A DNA stretch of 40,747 nt. Origin: an uncultured Variovorax sp. (GTDB lineage: Bacteria > Pseudomonadota > Gammaproteobacteria > Burkholderiales > Burkholderiaceae). Below are positions 32,772-39,855 of this stretch, piece by piece. Position numbers and translations under genes: made by a program. Each line of letters opens with the position of its first letter. Positions within the stretch are counted from its first letter, which is position 1. The DNA is taken from assembly GCA_946478645.1 (NCBI GenBank), contig CAMLCW010000003.1, forward strand, positions 1 through 40,747, read 5' to 3'. Below the pieces are notes generated by a model. That model worked only from the letters and a program-made list of their open reading frames with translations, ran no database searches and had not been told where the DNA came from.

Positions 32772-33788
32772 CTACTTCGAACCCATGATCGCCAGGGCTT
32801 CGTCGAGCAACGGCTTGCCGCCCACCTTGTCGTGGAACTTCGGCCACACCGCGCGCGCCTTTTCCTGCCAGACCGCACCGTCGCTGAGCGTATTGACGAT
32901 CATGCCGCGCTCCACGAGCTGCTTCTTGGCCTGCTCTTCCTGCTGCTCCGAGTACTTCCAGGCGGCCTCGGCGGCTTGCTGCGACGCCTTGCGCACCAGC
33001 GACTGCGTCGGCGCATCGAGCTTTCTGTACCAGGGCTCGCTGAACAGCATGGGCCCGACCCACAGCATGTAGGGCAGCTCGGTCACGTACTTCTGTACTT
33101 CCCAGAACTTGTTGTCGCGATTGACCGTGTACGGGTTCTCCTGCCCGTCGACCACGCCTTGCTGCAGTGCATTGAAGGTTTCGGACCATGCAAGCGGATG
33201 CGGCTCCACGCCCCAGCTTCGGAACGCGGCCAGTTGCACTTCCACCGGCGGCACGCGGATCTTCAGGCCCTGCAGGTCTTCCAGCTTGGTGATCGGCCGC
33301 TTCGAGTTGGTGATGTGCCGGAAGCCCCCCGCCAGCCAGGCCAGTGGCCGGGTTCCGCTCTGCTTGGCGATGGTCTCGTTGATCTTGTCGTTGAAGGCCT
33401 GGTTGCCGAACAGCTTGTAGGCGGCGTCCACCTGCGGAAACATGTAGGGCAGGTAGTAGATGTTGGCCTGTGGTGCGAACGGCGTCAGGTTGCCGACCGC
33501 CAGCACGGCCATCTGAATCTCCTGGCTGCGCAGCTGGCGCACGTTCGCCTGCTCGTCGCCCATGGCACCGCCGTAGAAGGTCTGCACCTTGATCTTGCCA
33601 TCCGACTCCTTCTCGACGATCTCCTTGAAGCGGTCGATCGCAAAGGTGTGCACGCCGCCCGCGGGGCTGGAGGTGGCGGCGCGGATCGTCATGCTCTTGT
33701 AGTCGGCGGCGAAAGCACCCGCACCAAAGGTGGCCCCCGCCACCAGCGCAATGATCGGTGCGCGGAACCAGTTCTTCAAAACTCTCAT
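32772..33788 (-). CDS. dctP: TRAP transporter periplasmic binding protein (DctP-like)
   Basis: 338 aa with a signal peptide ending near residue 27 ('GAGAFA'). 'ATSSPAGGVHTFAIDRFKEIVEKESDGKIKV' and 'LEDLQGLKIRVPPVEVQLAAFRSWG', with the conserved Arg that grips the ligand carboxylate (or another anionic group), mark the DctP family; 'ALQQGVVDGQENP' follows as usual. AGGAGACAAGG lies immediately before the ATG. The neighbours (split transketolase, YihU-like dehydrogenase) suggest a sugar-acid- or sulfonate-like ligand. The specificity cannot be read from the sequence alone. Confidence 0.94.
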   Translation of the reverse strand: MRVLKNWFRAPIIALVAGATFGAGAFAADYKSMTIRAATSSPAGGVHTFAIDRFKEIVEKESDGKIKVQTFYGGAMGDEQANVRQLRSQEIQMAVLAVGNLTPFAPQANIYYLPYMFPQVDAAYKLFGNQAFNDKINETIAKQSGTRPLAWLAGGFRHITNSKRPITKLEDLQGLKIRVPPVEVQLAAFRSWGVEPHPLAWSETFNALQQGVVDGQENPYTVNRDNKFWEVQKYVTELPYMLWVGPMLFSEPWYRKLDAPTQSLVRKASQQAAEAAWKYSEQQEEQAKKQLVERGMIVNTLSDGAVWQEKARAVWPKFHDKVGGKPLLDEALAIMGSK

Positions 33789-33813
33789 CCTTGTCTCCTG
33801 AATCGTGGGCCGG

Positions 33814-34731
33814 TCAGCGTGTGCCGGCAGGTTGGGAACGGTCGATCGGTGGGCTGCCGGCCAGGTCCTCGAGCAGATGCAGCATGGCCGTGCAGTCCTG
33901 CCCTGCACGGCCCCAGCGCTCGGCCATGGCGAAGTTCTGGCGCGCCGCGGCGCCGAGGTAGAGCGGTGCGCCCAGTTGCGCACCGAGCTTCAGCGCGAGC
34001 CCCACGTCCTTCAGACCCAGGCGCAGCGGAAAGTCCGGGGCCGTGTCGCCGCGAAGCACCTTGCGCGGAAAGTTGGTCGTCAGCTGCCCCTTGCCGGCCG
34101 GCGTGGCACCGAACACGCGCAAGGCCACCTCGCGCGGAATGCCCGCAAGGCCGGCAAAGCACAGGCCCTCCGCGGCGATCACCATGTTCACCATCGACAG
34201 GTAGTTGTTGATCAGCTTCAGGCGAATGGCCGTGCCGCGCGGGCCGACGTGCAGGATGTCGTCGGGCTTGGCGAAGCACGCGAGCAGCGCTTTGGCGGCC
34301 GCGAAGTCGTCGGGCTCGCCGCCGGCCATCACCAGCAGGTCGCCGCTGGCTGCCTCGCGCACGCCGCGTGCCACCGGCACGTCCATCACGCGCACGCCGG
34401 CCGGCGCGAGGCGCCCGGCGCAGACGCCGATCCAGTCGGCATCGGACGTGCTCATCTCCAGCAGCAGCGGACGCCCGGTCATGGCCGAAGCGGCGCCCCC
34501 GGGGCCGAACAGCACCGCCTCGACGATGCGTTCATCGGGCAGCATCGTGACCACGGCGGCCGCGCCCTCGGCCGCGGCCGCGGCGCTCTCGCAAGGCGTG
34601 CCGCCGGCATGCGCCAGGCGCTCGCGCGCCGCGGCCGAGGTGTCGAAGCCGCGCACCTCGTGGCCGCCGGCCGCGAGCCGTGCGGCCATCGGCGCGCCCA
34701 TGGCGCCCAGTCCGAGGAAGGCGACGCGCAT
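33814..34731 (-). CDS. Beta-hydroxyacid dehydrogenase family oxidoreductase, YihU-like
   Basis: 305 aa. N-terminal Rossmann 'VAFLGLGAMGAPMAARL'; catalytic Lys172 in 'LKLINNYLS'. The usual substrate loop of 3-hydroxyisobutyrate dehydrogenases ('DAPVSGG') is replaced by 'DVPVARGVREAASGDLL', with Arg122 where E. coli YihU (3-sulfolactaldehyde reductase) has its sulfonate-binding Arg123 as I recall it. The C-terminal half also tracks YihU closely ('ATPAGKGQLTTNFPRKVLRGD', then 'PLYLGAAARQ'). It therefore likely reduces or oxidises a small aldehyde/alcohol bearing an anionic group. Start ATG 34729-34731 overlaps the transketolase C-subunit stop as TGATG. Alternative: 4-hydroxybutyrate or 2-hydroxy-3-oxopropionate type reductase. 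Confidence 0.88.
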   Translation of the reverse strand: MRVAFLGLGAMGAPMAARLAAGGHEVRGFDTSAAARERLAHAGGTPCESAAAAAEGAAAVVTMLPDERIVEAVLFGPGGAASAMTGRPLLLEMSTSDADWIGVCAGRLAPAGVRVMDVPVARGVREAASGDLLVMAGGEPDDFAAAKALLACFAKPDDILHVGPRGTAIRLKLINNYLSMVNMVIAAEGLCFAGLAGIPREVALRVFGATPAGKGQLTTNFPRKVLRGDTAPDFPLRLGLKDVGLALKLGAQLGAPLYLGAAARQNFAMAERWGRAGQDCTAMLHLLEDLAGSPPIDRSQPAGTR

Positions 34732-35723
34732 CAGCGGCGCTCCGAACGCAGCCGGCGCACCGCGGCCGCTATCGCGTCGGCATCCATGCCGTACTTCTGC
34801 AGCAGGAAGGCCAAGGTGCCGCCTTCGGCGAAGGTGTCCTGCAGGCCGATGCGTGCGAGCCGCGCCGGAACGCCGGCCTCGGCCAGGCATTCGGCCACGG
34901 CACTGCCGAGACCGCCGATCACCGAATGGTTCTCTGCCGTGACCACGATGCCGCTGCGCCGCGCCTCGGCGAGCACCAGCGCGGTGTCGAGCGGCTTGAT
35001 CGACGCGAGATTGGCCACGGCCACCTGCAGGCCCTCGGCCCCGAGCAGGTCCGACGCAGCCAGCGCATGCTCGACCATCAGCCCCGCCGCAAAGATGACG
35101 CCGTCGCCGCCTTCGCGCAGCAACGTGCCCTTGCCGAACTCGAAGCGCGCGTCCTGCAGTTCGGGCCGCGTCGCCCACGCGGCGCGGCGCATGCGCAGGT
35201 ACACCGGCCCGGGCCGCGCGCATGCGGCCTCGACGATCGCCTTCATCTGCTCGGGCCCGGCCGGCTCGGCGATCGCCATGTTGGGCAGCGCGCGCATCAG
35301 CGCCACGTCGTCGATGGCCTGGTGCGACACGCCGAGCAGTGTGGTCAGCCCCGGCAGGAAGCCGACCATCTTCACGTCGGTGCGCGGGTAGGCCACCTGC
35401 ATCGCGATCTGGTCGTAGGAGCGCCGCGTGGCGAACACGCTGAAGGTGTGGGTGAAGGCGATATGGCCGCTGCGCGCCATGCCGGCGGCCATGCCGACCA
35501 TGTTGGCCTCGGCAATGCCAGTGTGCACGAAGCGCACCGGATGCGCGTCGCGGAAGCGGTCGGTTTCCGTGGACGCGGTGAGGTCGGCGCACAGCGCCAC
35601 GATGCGCGGATCGCGCGCCGCGGCCTCGAGCAGCGCATCGCCATAGGCGCGCGGCATCTCCTGGGCGGCCGCGCCGCGCGCGATGAAGTCGTCGACCTTC
35701 AGTTCGTCGGCGGTGGTGGTCAT
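34731..35723 (-). CDS. Transketolase C-terminal subunit (pyrimidine-binding and C-terminal domains)
   Basis: 330 aa. 'YGDALLEAAARDPRIVALCADLTAST' is the start of the transketolase PYR domain; 'RFVHTGIAEANMVGMAAGMA' carries the glutamate that activates thiamine diphosphate; the C-terminal domain begins near residue 200. It pairs with the N-terminal subunit encoded just upstream with ATGA overlap (35720-35723). Split transketolases move two-carbon ketol units in specialised sugar routes (apulose 4-phosphate, sulfosugar transketolase pathway) apart from the central enzyme. Translational coupling on both sides implies a stoichiometric complex made together with the dehydrogenase. Confidence 0.92.
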   Translation of the reverse strand: MTTTADELKVDDFIARGAAAQEMPRAYGDALLEAAARDPRIVALCADLTASTETDRFRDAHPVRFVHTGIAEANMVGMAAGMARSGHIAFTHTFSVFATRRSYDQIAMQVAYPRTDVKMVGFLPGLTTLLGVSHQAIDDVALMRALPNMAIAEPAGPEQMKAIVEAACARPGPVYLRMRRAAWATRPELQDARFEFGKGTLLREGGDGVIFAAGLMVEHALAASDLLGAEGLQVAVANLASIKPLDTALVLAEARRSGIVVTAENHSVIGGLGSAVAECLAEAGVPARLARIGLQDTFAEGGTLAFLLQKYGMDADAIAAAVRRLRSERR

Positions 35724-36586
35724 GCGGTTTGCTCCTCCACGGGCGCGCGCGCCCGGAGTTCATTCAGGGCCTGCTCGGCGGTGGCCATCGGCAGGCGCAT
35801 GTTGTGGCCGAAGATGCCTTCGAGGCACGGGGCGCCCTTGCCCACCAGCGTGCGCGCGACGATCACGGTGGGGCGGTCGGGCGTCTGCCGCGCCGCTGCA
35901 AAAGCCTGGGTGATGGCCGTCATGTCGTGGCCGTCGATCTCGAGCGCCGCCCAGCCGAACGCGCGGAACTTGTCGGCCACGGGCTGCATGCGCATCACCT
36001 GGTCGATGTGGCCTTCGACCTGCATCTCGTTCCAGTCGATGACCATGCAGAGATTGCCGAGGCGGTAGTGGCCCGCGGCCATCGCCGCTTCCCAGACCTG
36101 CCCCTCCTGCAGTTCGCCGTCGCCGAGCATCACGTAGGCCCGTGAACCCGTGCCCTGCCGCTGGGCGGCCAGCGCCATGCCCACGGCCACCGACAGCGCC
36201 TGCCCGAGCGAACCGCAGGTGGCCTCGACGGCCGGCCCGAGGCGTTCGGACATGTTGATTTCGTAGGGCGAGCCGTCATGGCAGTAGCTGTCGAGCAGCG
36301 CGCGATCGATCAGCCCGGCCTGCGCGAGCGCCGCACCGAAGACCGCCGAGTTGTGCGCGGTCGACAACAGGAACCGATCGCGCACAGGCCAGCGCGGGTC
36401 GCCGGTGCGGTAGCGCAGTTCATGGCCATACAGCGCGGCGAACAGGTCGGCGGCGCCCAGCCCTTGCTGCACGTAGCCCTGGCCGGTGGCGGCCACCATG
36501 CGCACCACGTCGCAACGCAGCGCGTGGGCCATGCGCTGCAGGCCGGGGATCGATGGAGCCGTTCGCTCGCCGGGAGAGTCGCTCAC
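35720..36586 (-). CDS. Transketolase N-terminal subunit (thiamine diphosphate-binding domain)
   Basis: 288 aa. ThDP motif 'GDGELQEGQVWEAAM' from residue 155 with Asn in 'DWNEMQ' about 30 residues on. 'EATCGSLGQALSVAVGMALA' is the conserved cofactor/substrate block. Two deviations from common transketolases stand out: 'STAHNS' replaces 'SKGHAS', and the segment before the 'GSLGQ' block reads 'SERLGPAVEA' without the usual HP..PG, both near the substrate channel, suggesting an unusual ketol donor or acceptor. It follows lacI after 21 bp and overlaps the C-subunit gene. Confidence 0.92.
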   Translation of the reverse strand: MSDSPGERTAPSIPGLQRMAHALRCDVVRMVAATGQGYVQQGLGAADLFAALYGHELRYRTGDPRWPVRDRFLLSTAHNSAVFGAALAQAGLIDRALLDSYCHDGSPYEINMSERLGPAVEATCGSLGQALSVAVGMALAAQRQGTGSRAYVMLGDGELQEGQVWEAAMAAGHYRLGNLCMVIDWNEMQVEGHIDQVMRMQPVADKFRAFGWAALEIDGHDMTAITQAFAAARQTPDRPTVIVARTLVGKGAPCLEGIFGHNMRLPMATAEQALNELRARAPVEEQTA

Positions 36587-36607
36587 GGGAAGTCCTTTCA
36601 GGTCGGT

Positions 36608-37651
36608 TCAGGAATGGACCGCGCGCTCGGGCACGGGCCCGGTCGTGCGGCGCAGGATCAGTTCGAGCTCGAGCCGCGTGCTCGCGGGCATCGGCAAGCC
36701 GGCGTTGGCCGCCAGCAGCATGTCGGCCGCGCGCCGGCCCATCTGCGCGGCCGGCGAACGCATGGTGGTGAGCGGCGGCTGGAAGTGCGCCGCCATCTCC
36801 AGGTCGTCGAATCCGGTGATCGACACGTCCTGGGGAATGCGCACGCCGCGGGCATGGCATTCGAGGATCGCGCCGAAGGCCTGGACGTCGTTGCCGCAAA
36901 GCACGGCCGTCGGCGGCTCGGGCATGTCGAGCAAACGGCGCATCGCGGCGCGGCTCGACGGAATGTCGTAGGGGCATTCGAGCGTCAGCGCCGGATCGGG
37001 CTCGACGCCGCGTGCGCGCATGGCGGCGTGGTAGCCGACCACGCGCGCCAGGGCCCGGTCGTTGTCGCGCGTGATGCCGCCGATCACCGCGAGGCGGCGG
37101 TGCCCGAGGTCGAGCAAGTGCTCCGCCAGGCGGCGCGCTTCGACCTCGTTGTCCCAGCCGATACTGGGAACGTTCCCATCAAAGGCCGAAGTGATCACGT
37201 AAGGGATGCGACGGCTGTCGAGGAACTGGTACGCCGCCGGATCGCGCGAGGTGCCCACCAGCATGACGCCGCCGATGCTGAGTTGCGCGAGCGTGCGCAG
37301 TTGCTCGAGTTCGGCCTTGACGCTGTAGCCGTTGGCGGCCACCAGCACATGGCGCCCCTGCTCGGCCATCACCGCCTGGAAGCCGTGCATCAGCGCCGCG
37401 AAGATCGCGTTGTCGAGGGTGGGAACCACGGCCGCGAAGGCGAAAGAGCGCTGCGTGACCAGCGAGCGCGCATGGCTGTCGGGGATGTAGTTGAGCGTCT
37501 CGATGGCCGCCTGGATCTTCTGCAGGGTTTCGGCCGCGACTTCCCGGGGCGCGTTCAGCGCGCGCGACACGGTCGACTTGGACAACCCGGTTTCACGGGC
37601 GATGTCCAGGATGGTCACCTGGCGATTGGCAGCGGCGCGGGGCTTGGGCAT
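36608..37651 (-). CDS. LacI/GalR-family transcriptional regulator
   Basis: 347 aa. Helix-turn-helix and hinge at residues 12-65 ('TILDIARETGLSKSTVSRALN', then 'LNYIPDSHARSL'), followed by a sugar-binding-type effector domain ('LVGTSRDPAAY', 'GNDVQAFGAILECHARGV', 'VSITGFDDLEMA'). It is the first gene of the operon with transketolase, dehydrogenase and TRAP genes. A perfect palindrome 20 bp before its ATG and another inside its own coding region fit autoregulation of the whole operon through paired operators. The effector is unknown, likely the TRAP ligand or a phosphorylated intermediate. Confidence 0.94.
   Translation of the reverse strand: MPKPRAAANRQVTILDIARETGLSKSTVSRALNAPREVAAETLQKIQAAIETLNYIPDSHARSLVTQRSFAFAAVVPTLDNAIFAALMHGFQAVMAEQGRHVLVAANGYSVKAELEQLRTLAQLSIGGVMLVGTSRDPAAYQFLDSRRIPYVITSAFDGNVPSIGWDNEVEARRLAEHLLDLGHRRLAVIGGITRDNDRALARVVGYHAAMRARGVEPDPALTLECPYDIPSSRAAMRRLLDMPEPPTAVLCGNDVQAFGAILECHARGVRIPQDVSITGFDDLEMAAHFQPPLTTMRSPAAQMGRRAADMLLAANAGLPMPASTRLELELILRRTTGPVPERAVHS
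37165..37178. promoter_or_regulatory. LacI-type palindromic operator within lacI (TGGGAACGTTCCCA)
   Basis: Perfect 14-bp palindrome, sharing the central GGGAACGTTCCC with the site before the gene. Its centre is 506 bp from that of the upstream site. I find no third copy of the 12-bp core in the window. It may serve as an auxiliary operator for looping or as a roadblock. Confidence 0.7.
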
Positions 37652-37670
37652 GAGGTATTTGGCGAGAGAC

Positions 37671-37684
37671 CGGGAACGTTCCCG
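37671..37684. promoter_or_regulatory. LacI-type palindromic operator upstream of lacI (CGGGAACGTTCCCG)
   Basis: Perfect 14-bp palindrome with a central CG, the style of LacI/GalR operators, 20 bp before the lacI start codon. It is well placed to block the promoter of the lacI-transketolase-TRAP operon. Confidence 0.8.
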
Positions 37685-37742
37685 AGACTTTCGGGCACTT
37701 TGCCGATGCCGTCACTCGGGGTTGTCCCTAGGGCCGTTCGTC

Positions 37743-37772
37743 GCCAGCGCGCGCTGCGGACATCGCGCTGGC
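37743..37772 (-). terminator. Hairpin between the Bug receptor gene and lacI (weak terminator candidate)
   Basis: GCCAGCGCG (37743-37751) and CGCGCTGGC (37764-37772) are perfect 9-bp arms around 12 bases. It lies 36 bp past the Bug receptor stop in the direction of transcription. No T-run follows, so intrinsic termination is doubtful; it may be mRNA 3'-end structure. Confidence 0.35.
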
Positions 37773-37807
37773 CCTCCCCGCCGCGTGCATGCGGGCCCGA
37801 TGCCGCC

Positions 37808-38767
37808 CTACTCGGCCGCGATGCCCGCGGCCTTGATGATCTGGCCCCAGCGGCTCAGTTCCGCGAGCTGGAACCGCGCCAGTTCCTCGGGTGTGGACAG
37901 TGCGGCCTCCATGCCGGCCTGCTCGACCAGCTTCTGCACCGCGGGGGTGTCGATCGCACGGTGCACGAGCGCATTCAGCCGCTGCACGACCGGCGCCGGT
38001 GTGCCCGCGGGCGCGTAGAGCGCATTCCAGTAGCCGAATTCGTAGCCCGGCAGCGACTCCGCGATGGCCGGCGTGCCCTTCACCAGCGCAAGCCGCTGCG
38101 GGCTGCTCACGCCGAGCGCGCGCAGCTTGCCGGCCTTGACCTGGGGCAAGGTGGTGGCCAGGTCGGCAATCATCAGGTCGGTCGTGCCGGACACGAGATC
38201 GAGCACCGCGGGCGGATTGGCCTTGTACGGCACGTAATTGAACCGGGTCCCCGTCATCTGCTGGAACAGCTCGGTCGCCACCTGGGCCGACGAACTGCCC
38301 GAGCCGTAGTTGAGCTTGCCGGGTGCCGCCTTCGCGAGTGCGATCAGCTCCGCCACGCTGTTGGCTTTCACCTGCGGGTTCACCACCAGGAGCTGGTAGC
38401 CCTTGGTCAGCAGCGAGACGGGCGCGAAGTCCTTGATGGGGTCGTAGGAGAGCTTCTTCTGCAGATGCGGATTGGCCGACTGCGTGGTGTTCGTGGTCAT
38501 GAACAACGTGTAGCCGTCGGGCTGGGCCCGCGCCACGAACTGCGCCGCGATGCCGCCGAAGGCACCGGCCCGGTTGTCGACCACCACGGCCTGGCCGGTC
38601 GCCTTGGTCAGCTCCTGCCCGATGGCGCGCGCGAGCCCGTCGGTAGCGCTGCCGGCGCTGGAGCCCACGACGATGGTGAGGGTCCGCGCAGGAAACTCCT
38701 GTGCGGCGACGGTGCCGCAGAGCGGAACAAGAAGGCTCAGTGCGAGCAGCGATCGGCGATGGTTCAT
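37808..38767 (-). CDS. Bug-family periplasmic substrate-binding receptor
   Basis: 319 aa with a signal peptide ending near residue 22 ('CGTVAA'). 'RTLTIVVGSSAGSATDGLARAI' and 'VVVDNRAGAFGGIAAQFVARAQPDG' are Bug-type, with slight departures from the common 'VPFAPGG' and 'NKPGAGG' wording. It lies 66 bp downstream of the DapA-family gene on the same strand, so the pair probably handles one carboxylate: the receptor senses or delivers it and the lyase cleaves or dehydrates it. As with the other two Bug genes here, no TctAB is present. Confidence 0.92.
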   Translation of the reverse strand: MNHRRSLLALSLLVPLCGTVAAQEFPARTLTIVVGSSAGSATDGLARAIGQELTKATGQAVVVDNRAGAFGGIAAQFVARAQPDGYTLFMTTNTTQSANPHLQKKLSYDPIKDFAPVSLLTKGYQLLVVNPQVKANSVAELIALAKAAPGKLNYGSGSSSAQVATELFQQMTGTRFNYVPYKANPPAVLDLVSGTTDLMIADLATTLPQVKAGKLRALGVSSPQRLALVKGTPAIAESLPGYEFGYWNALYAPAGTPAPVVQRLNALVHRAIDTPAVQKLVEQAGMEAALSTPEELARFQLAELSRWGQIIKAAGIAAE

Positions 38768-38833
38768 TGGGTTTTGTCCTTGATAGTTATGGAGCGATCG
38801 CGCCTTCGAACCGGAAGACGCAAGGGGAAAAGA

Positions 38834-39751
38834 TCAGCCCAGCAGCTTCCAGCCCGCCATGAGCGCATGCAGTTGGGTGTGCTGGGTGTCGGTCAGCGGC
38901 CAGGCCGAGGGCGCGCGCGTCGCGCCGCAGTCGTTGCCCATCATCTGGAGCGCGGTCTTGACGACGGTGACGTTGGTGCCGTTGTTTTCCTGGGCGCGCA
39001 GTTCCTCGAACGGCAGCATCTCGCCGATCAAGCGCATGGCCAGCGCGTGGTCGGCCGCCTCCAGCGCGTTGTAGATGGCCACCGAGCGTTCCGGCAGCAC
39101 GTTGATGAGGCCCGAGGTGAAGCCGCGCGCGCCGACGGCATAGAACGGCGGCGCCCACACTTCGGCCAGGCCGCCGACCCAGGCCAGCCCGCGGTCGGCG
39201 GTGCGGCGGATCGCCTCGGCAAGCACGAGCGGCGTGGGCGAGGCCCACTTGACGCCCACGACCTGGGGGATGCGGCACAACGCCTCGACGGCGGCCAGGC
39301 CGATGTTGTCGTTGCGCAGGTACAGCACCATCGGCAGGCCGTCGGACGCGTCCGCGATCTTCTGCACATAAGCCACCACACCGCGCGGTGCCACGAACGG
39401 ATCGGGTGGCTGGTGCACCATGAGGGCGTCGGCGCCGGCCCGGCGCGACACCGCCGCCAGCTCGCAGGCCTCGTGGATGCTGCGGCCCACGCCGGCCAAA
39501 AGCGGCACGCGTCCGGCCACGCATTCGGCGGCCGCATGCACCATCTGCTGCGCTTCGTGCGCCTGCAGGCCGTAGAACTCACTGGTGTTGCCGTTGGCGA
39601 CCAGCACATGCACGCCGGCTTCGACCGCGCGGTCGACCACGGGCTTGAGCGGCCCCACGCACACGGCGTCGTCCGCGTCGAATGGCGTGACCAGGATGCC
39701 CGAGATGCCATCGAGCGCCGCGCGCAGTGCAGGGCCTTGGAAAGAACTCAT
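38834..39751 (-). CDS. Dihydrodipicolinate synthase (DapA) family aldolase/lyase
   Basis: 305 aa TIM barrel. Schiff-base Lys168 in 'VVGVKWASP' and the proton-relay Tyr144 in 'MVLYLRND' are both present; the pyruvate carboxylate loop reads 'NGNTSEFYGL' in place of DapA's 'GTTGE'. The family includes 5-dehydro-4-deoxyglucarate dehydratase, KDG aldolase and hydratase-aldolases; the loop and the Bug neighbour favour a catabolic sugar-acid or keto-acid enzyme over lysine biosynthesis. The start ATG 39751 follows AGAAAGC; an in-frame start at 39775 is less likely. It is divergent from a LysR gene. Confidence 0.9.
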   Translation of the reverse strand: MSSFQGPALRAALDGISGILVTPFDADDAVCVGPLKPVVDRAVEAGVHVLVANGNTSEFYGLQAHEAQQMVHAAAECVAGRVPLLAGVGRSIHEACELAAVSRRAGADALMVHQPPDPFVAPRGVVAYVQKIADASDGLPMVLYLRNDNIGLAAVEALCRIPQVVGVKWASPTPLVLAEAIRRTADRGLAWVGGLAEVWAPPFYAVGARGFTSGLINVLPERSVAIYNALEAADHALAMRLIGEMLPFEELRAQENNGTNVTVVKTALQMMGNDCGATRAPSAWPLTDTQHTQLHALMAGWKLLG

Positions 39752-39839
39752 TTTGCTTTCTGTGTGAAGGGGCAAACCCCGGAGCGGCTACTCTAGGAGC
39801 CACCGGCAACAGCGTCCAATCCATTCACGGGATGCCGCC

Positions 39840-39854
39840 ATTCAAGAATTGAAT
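39840..39854. promoter_or_regulatory. Inverted repeat next to the LysR start (ATTCAA-3-TTGAAT)
   Basis: Perfect 6-bp arms around three bases, ending one base before the GTG start of the divergent LysR gene. It may be an autoregulatory site, but being this close to the start codon it could also be chance or an mRNA hairpin. Confidence 0.35.
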
Positions 39855-39855
39855 C

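Noticed and set aside
32210..37651. Complete sulfosugar transketolase pathway
   Set aside because: No isomerase, sulfoquinovosidase or kinase is present. Only the YihU-like enzyme, split transketolase and importer support a sulfonate idea, so it is kept as a hypothesis only.
37743..37772. Strong intrinsic terminator between the Bug gene and lacI
   Set aside because: The hairpin is perfect, but no T-tract follows on the minus strand, so it is listed only as a weak candidate.
36278..39796. Plus-strand open frame of 1172 codons antisense to transketolase N, lacI, Bug and DapA-family genes
   Set aside because: It spans four well-recognised minus-strand genes and two intergenic gaps; composition is that of an antisense shadow.
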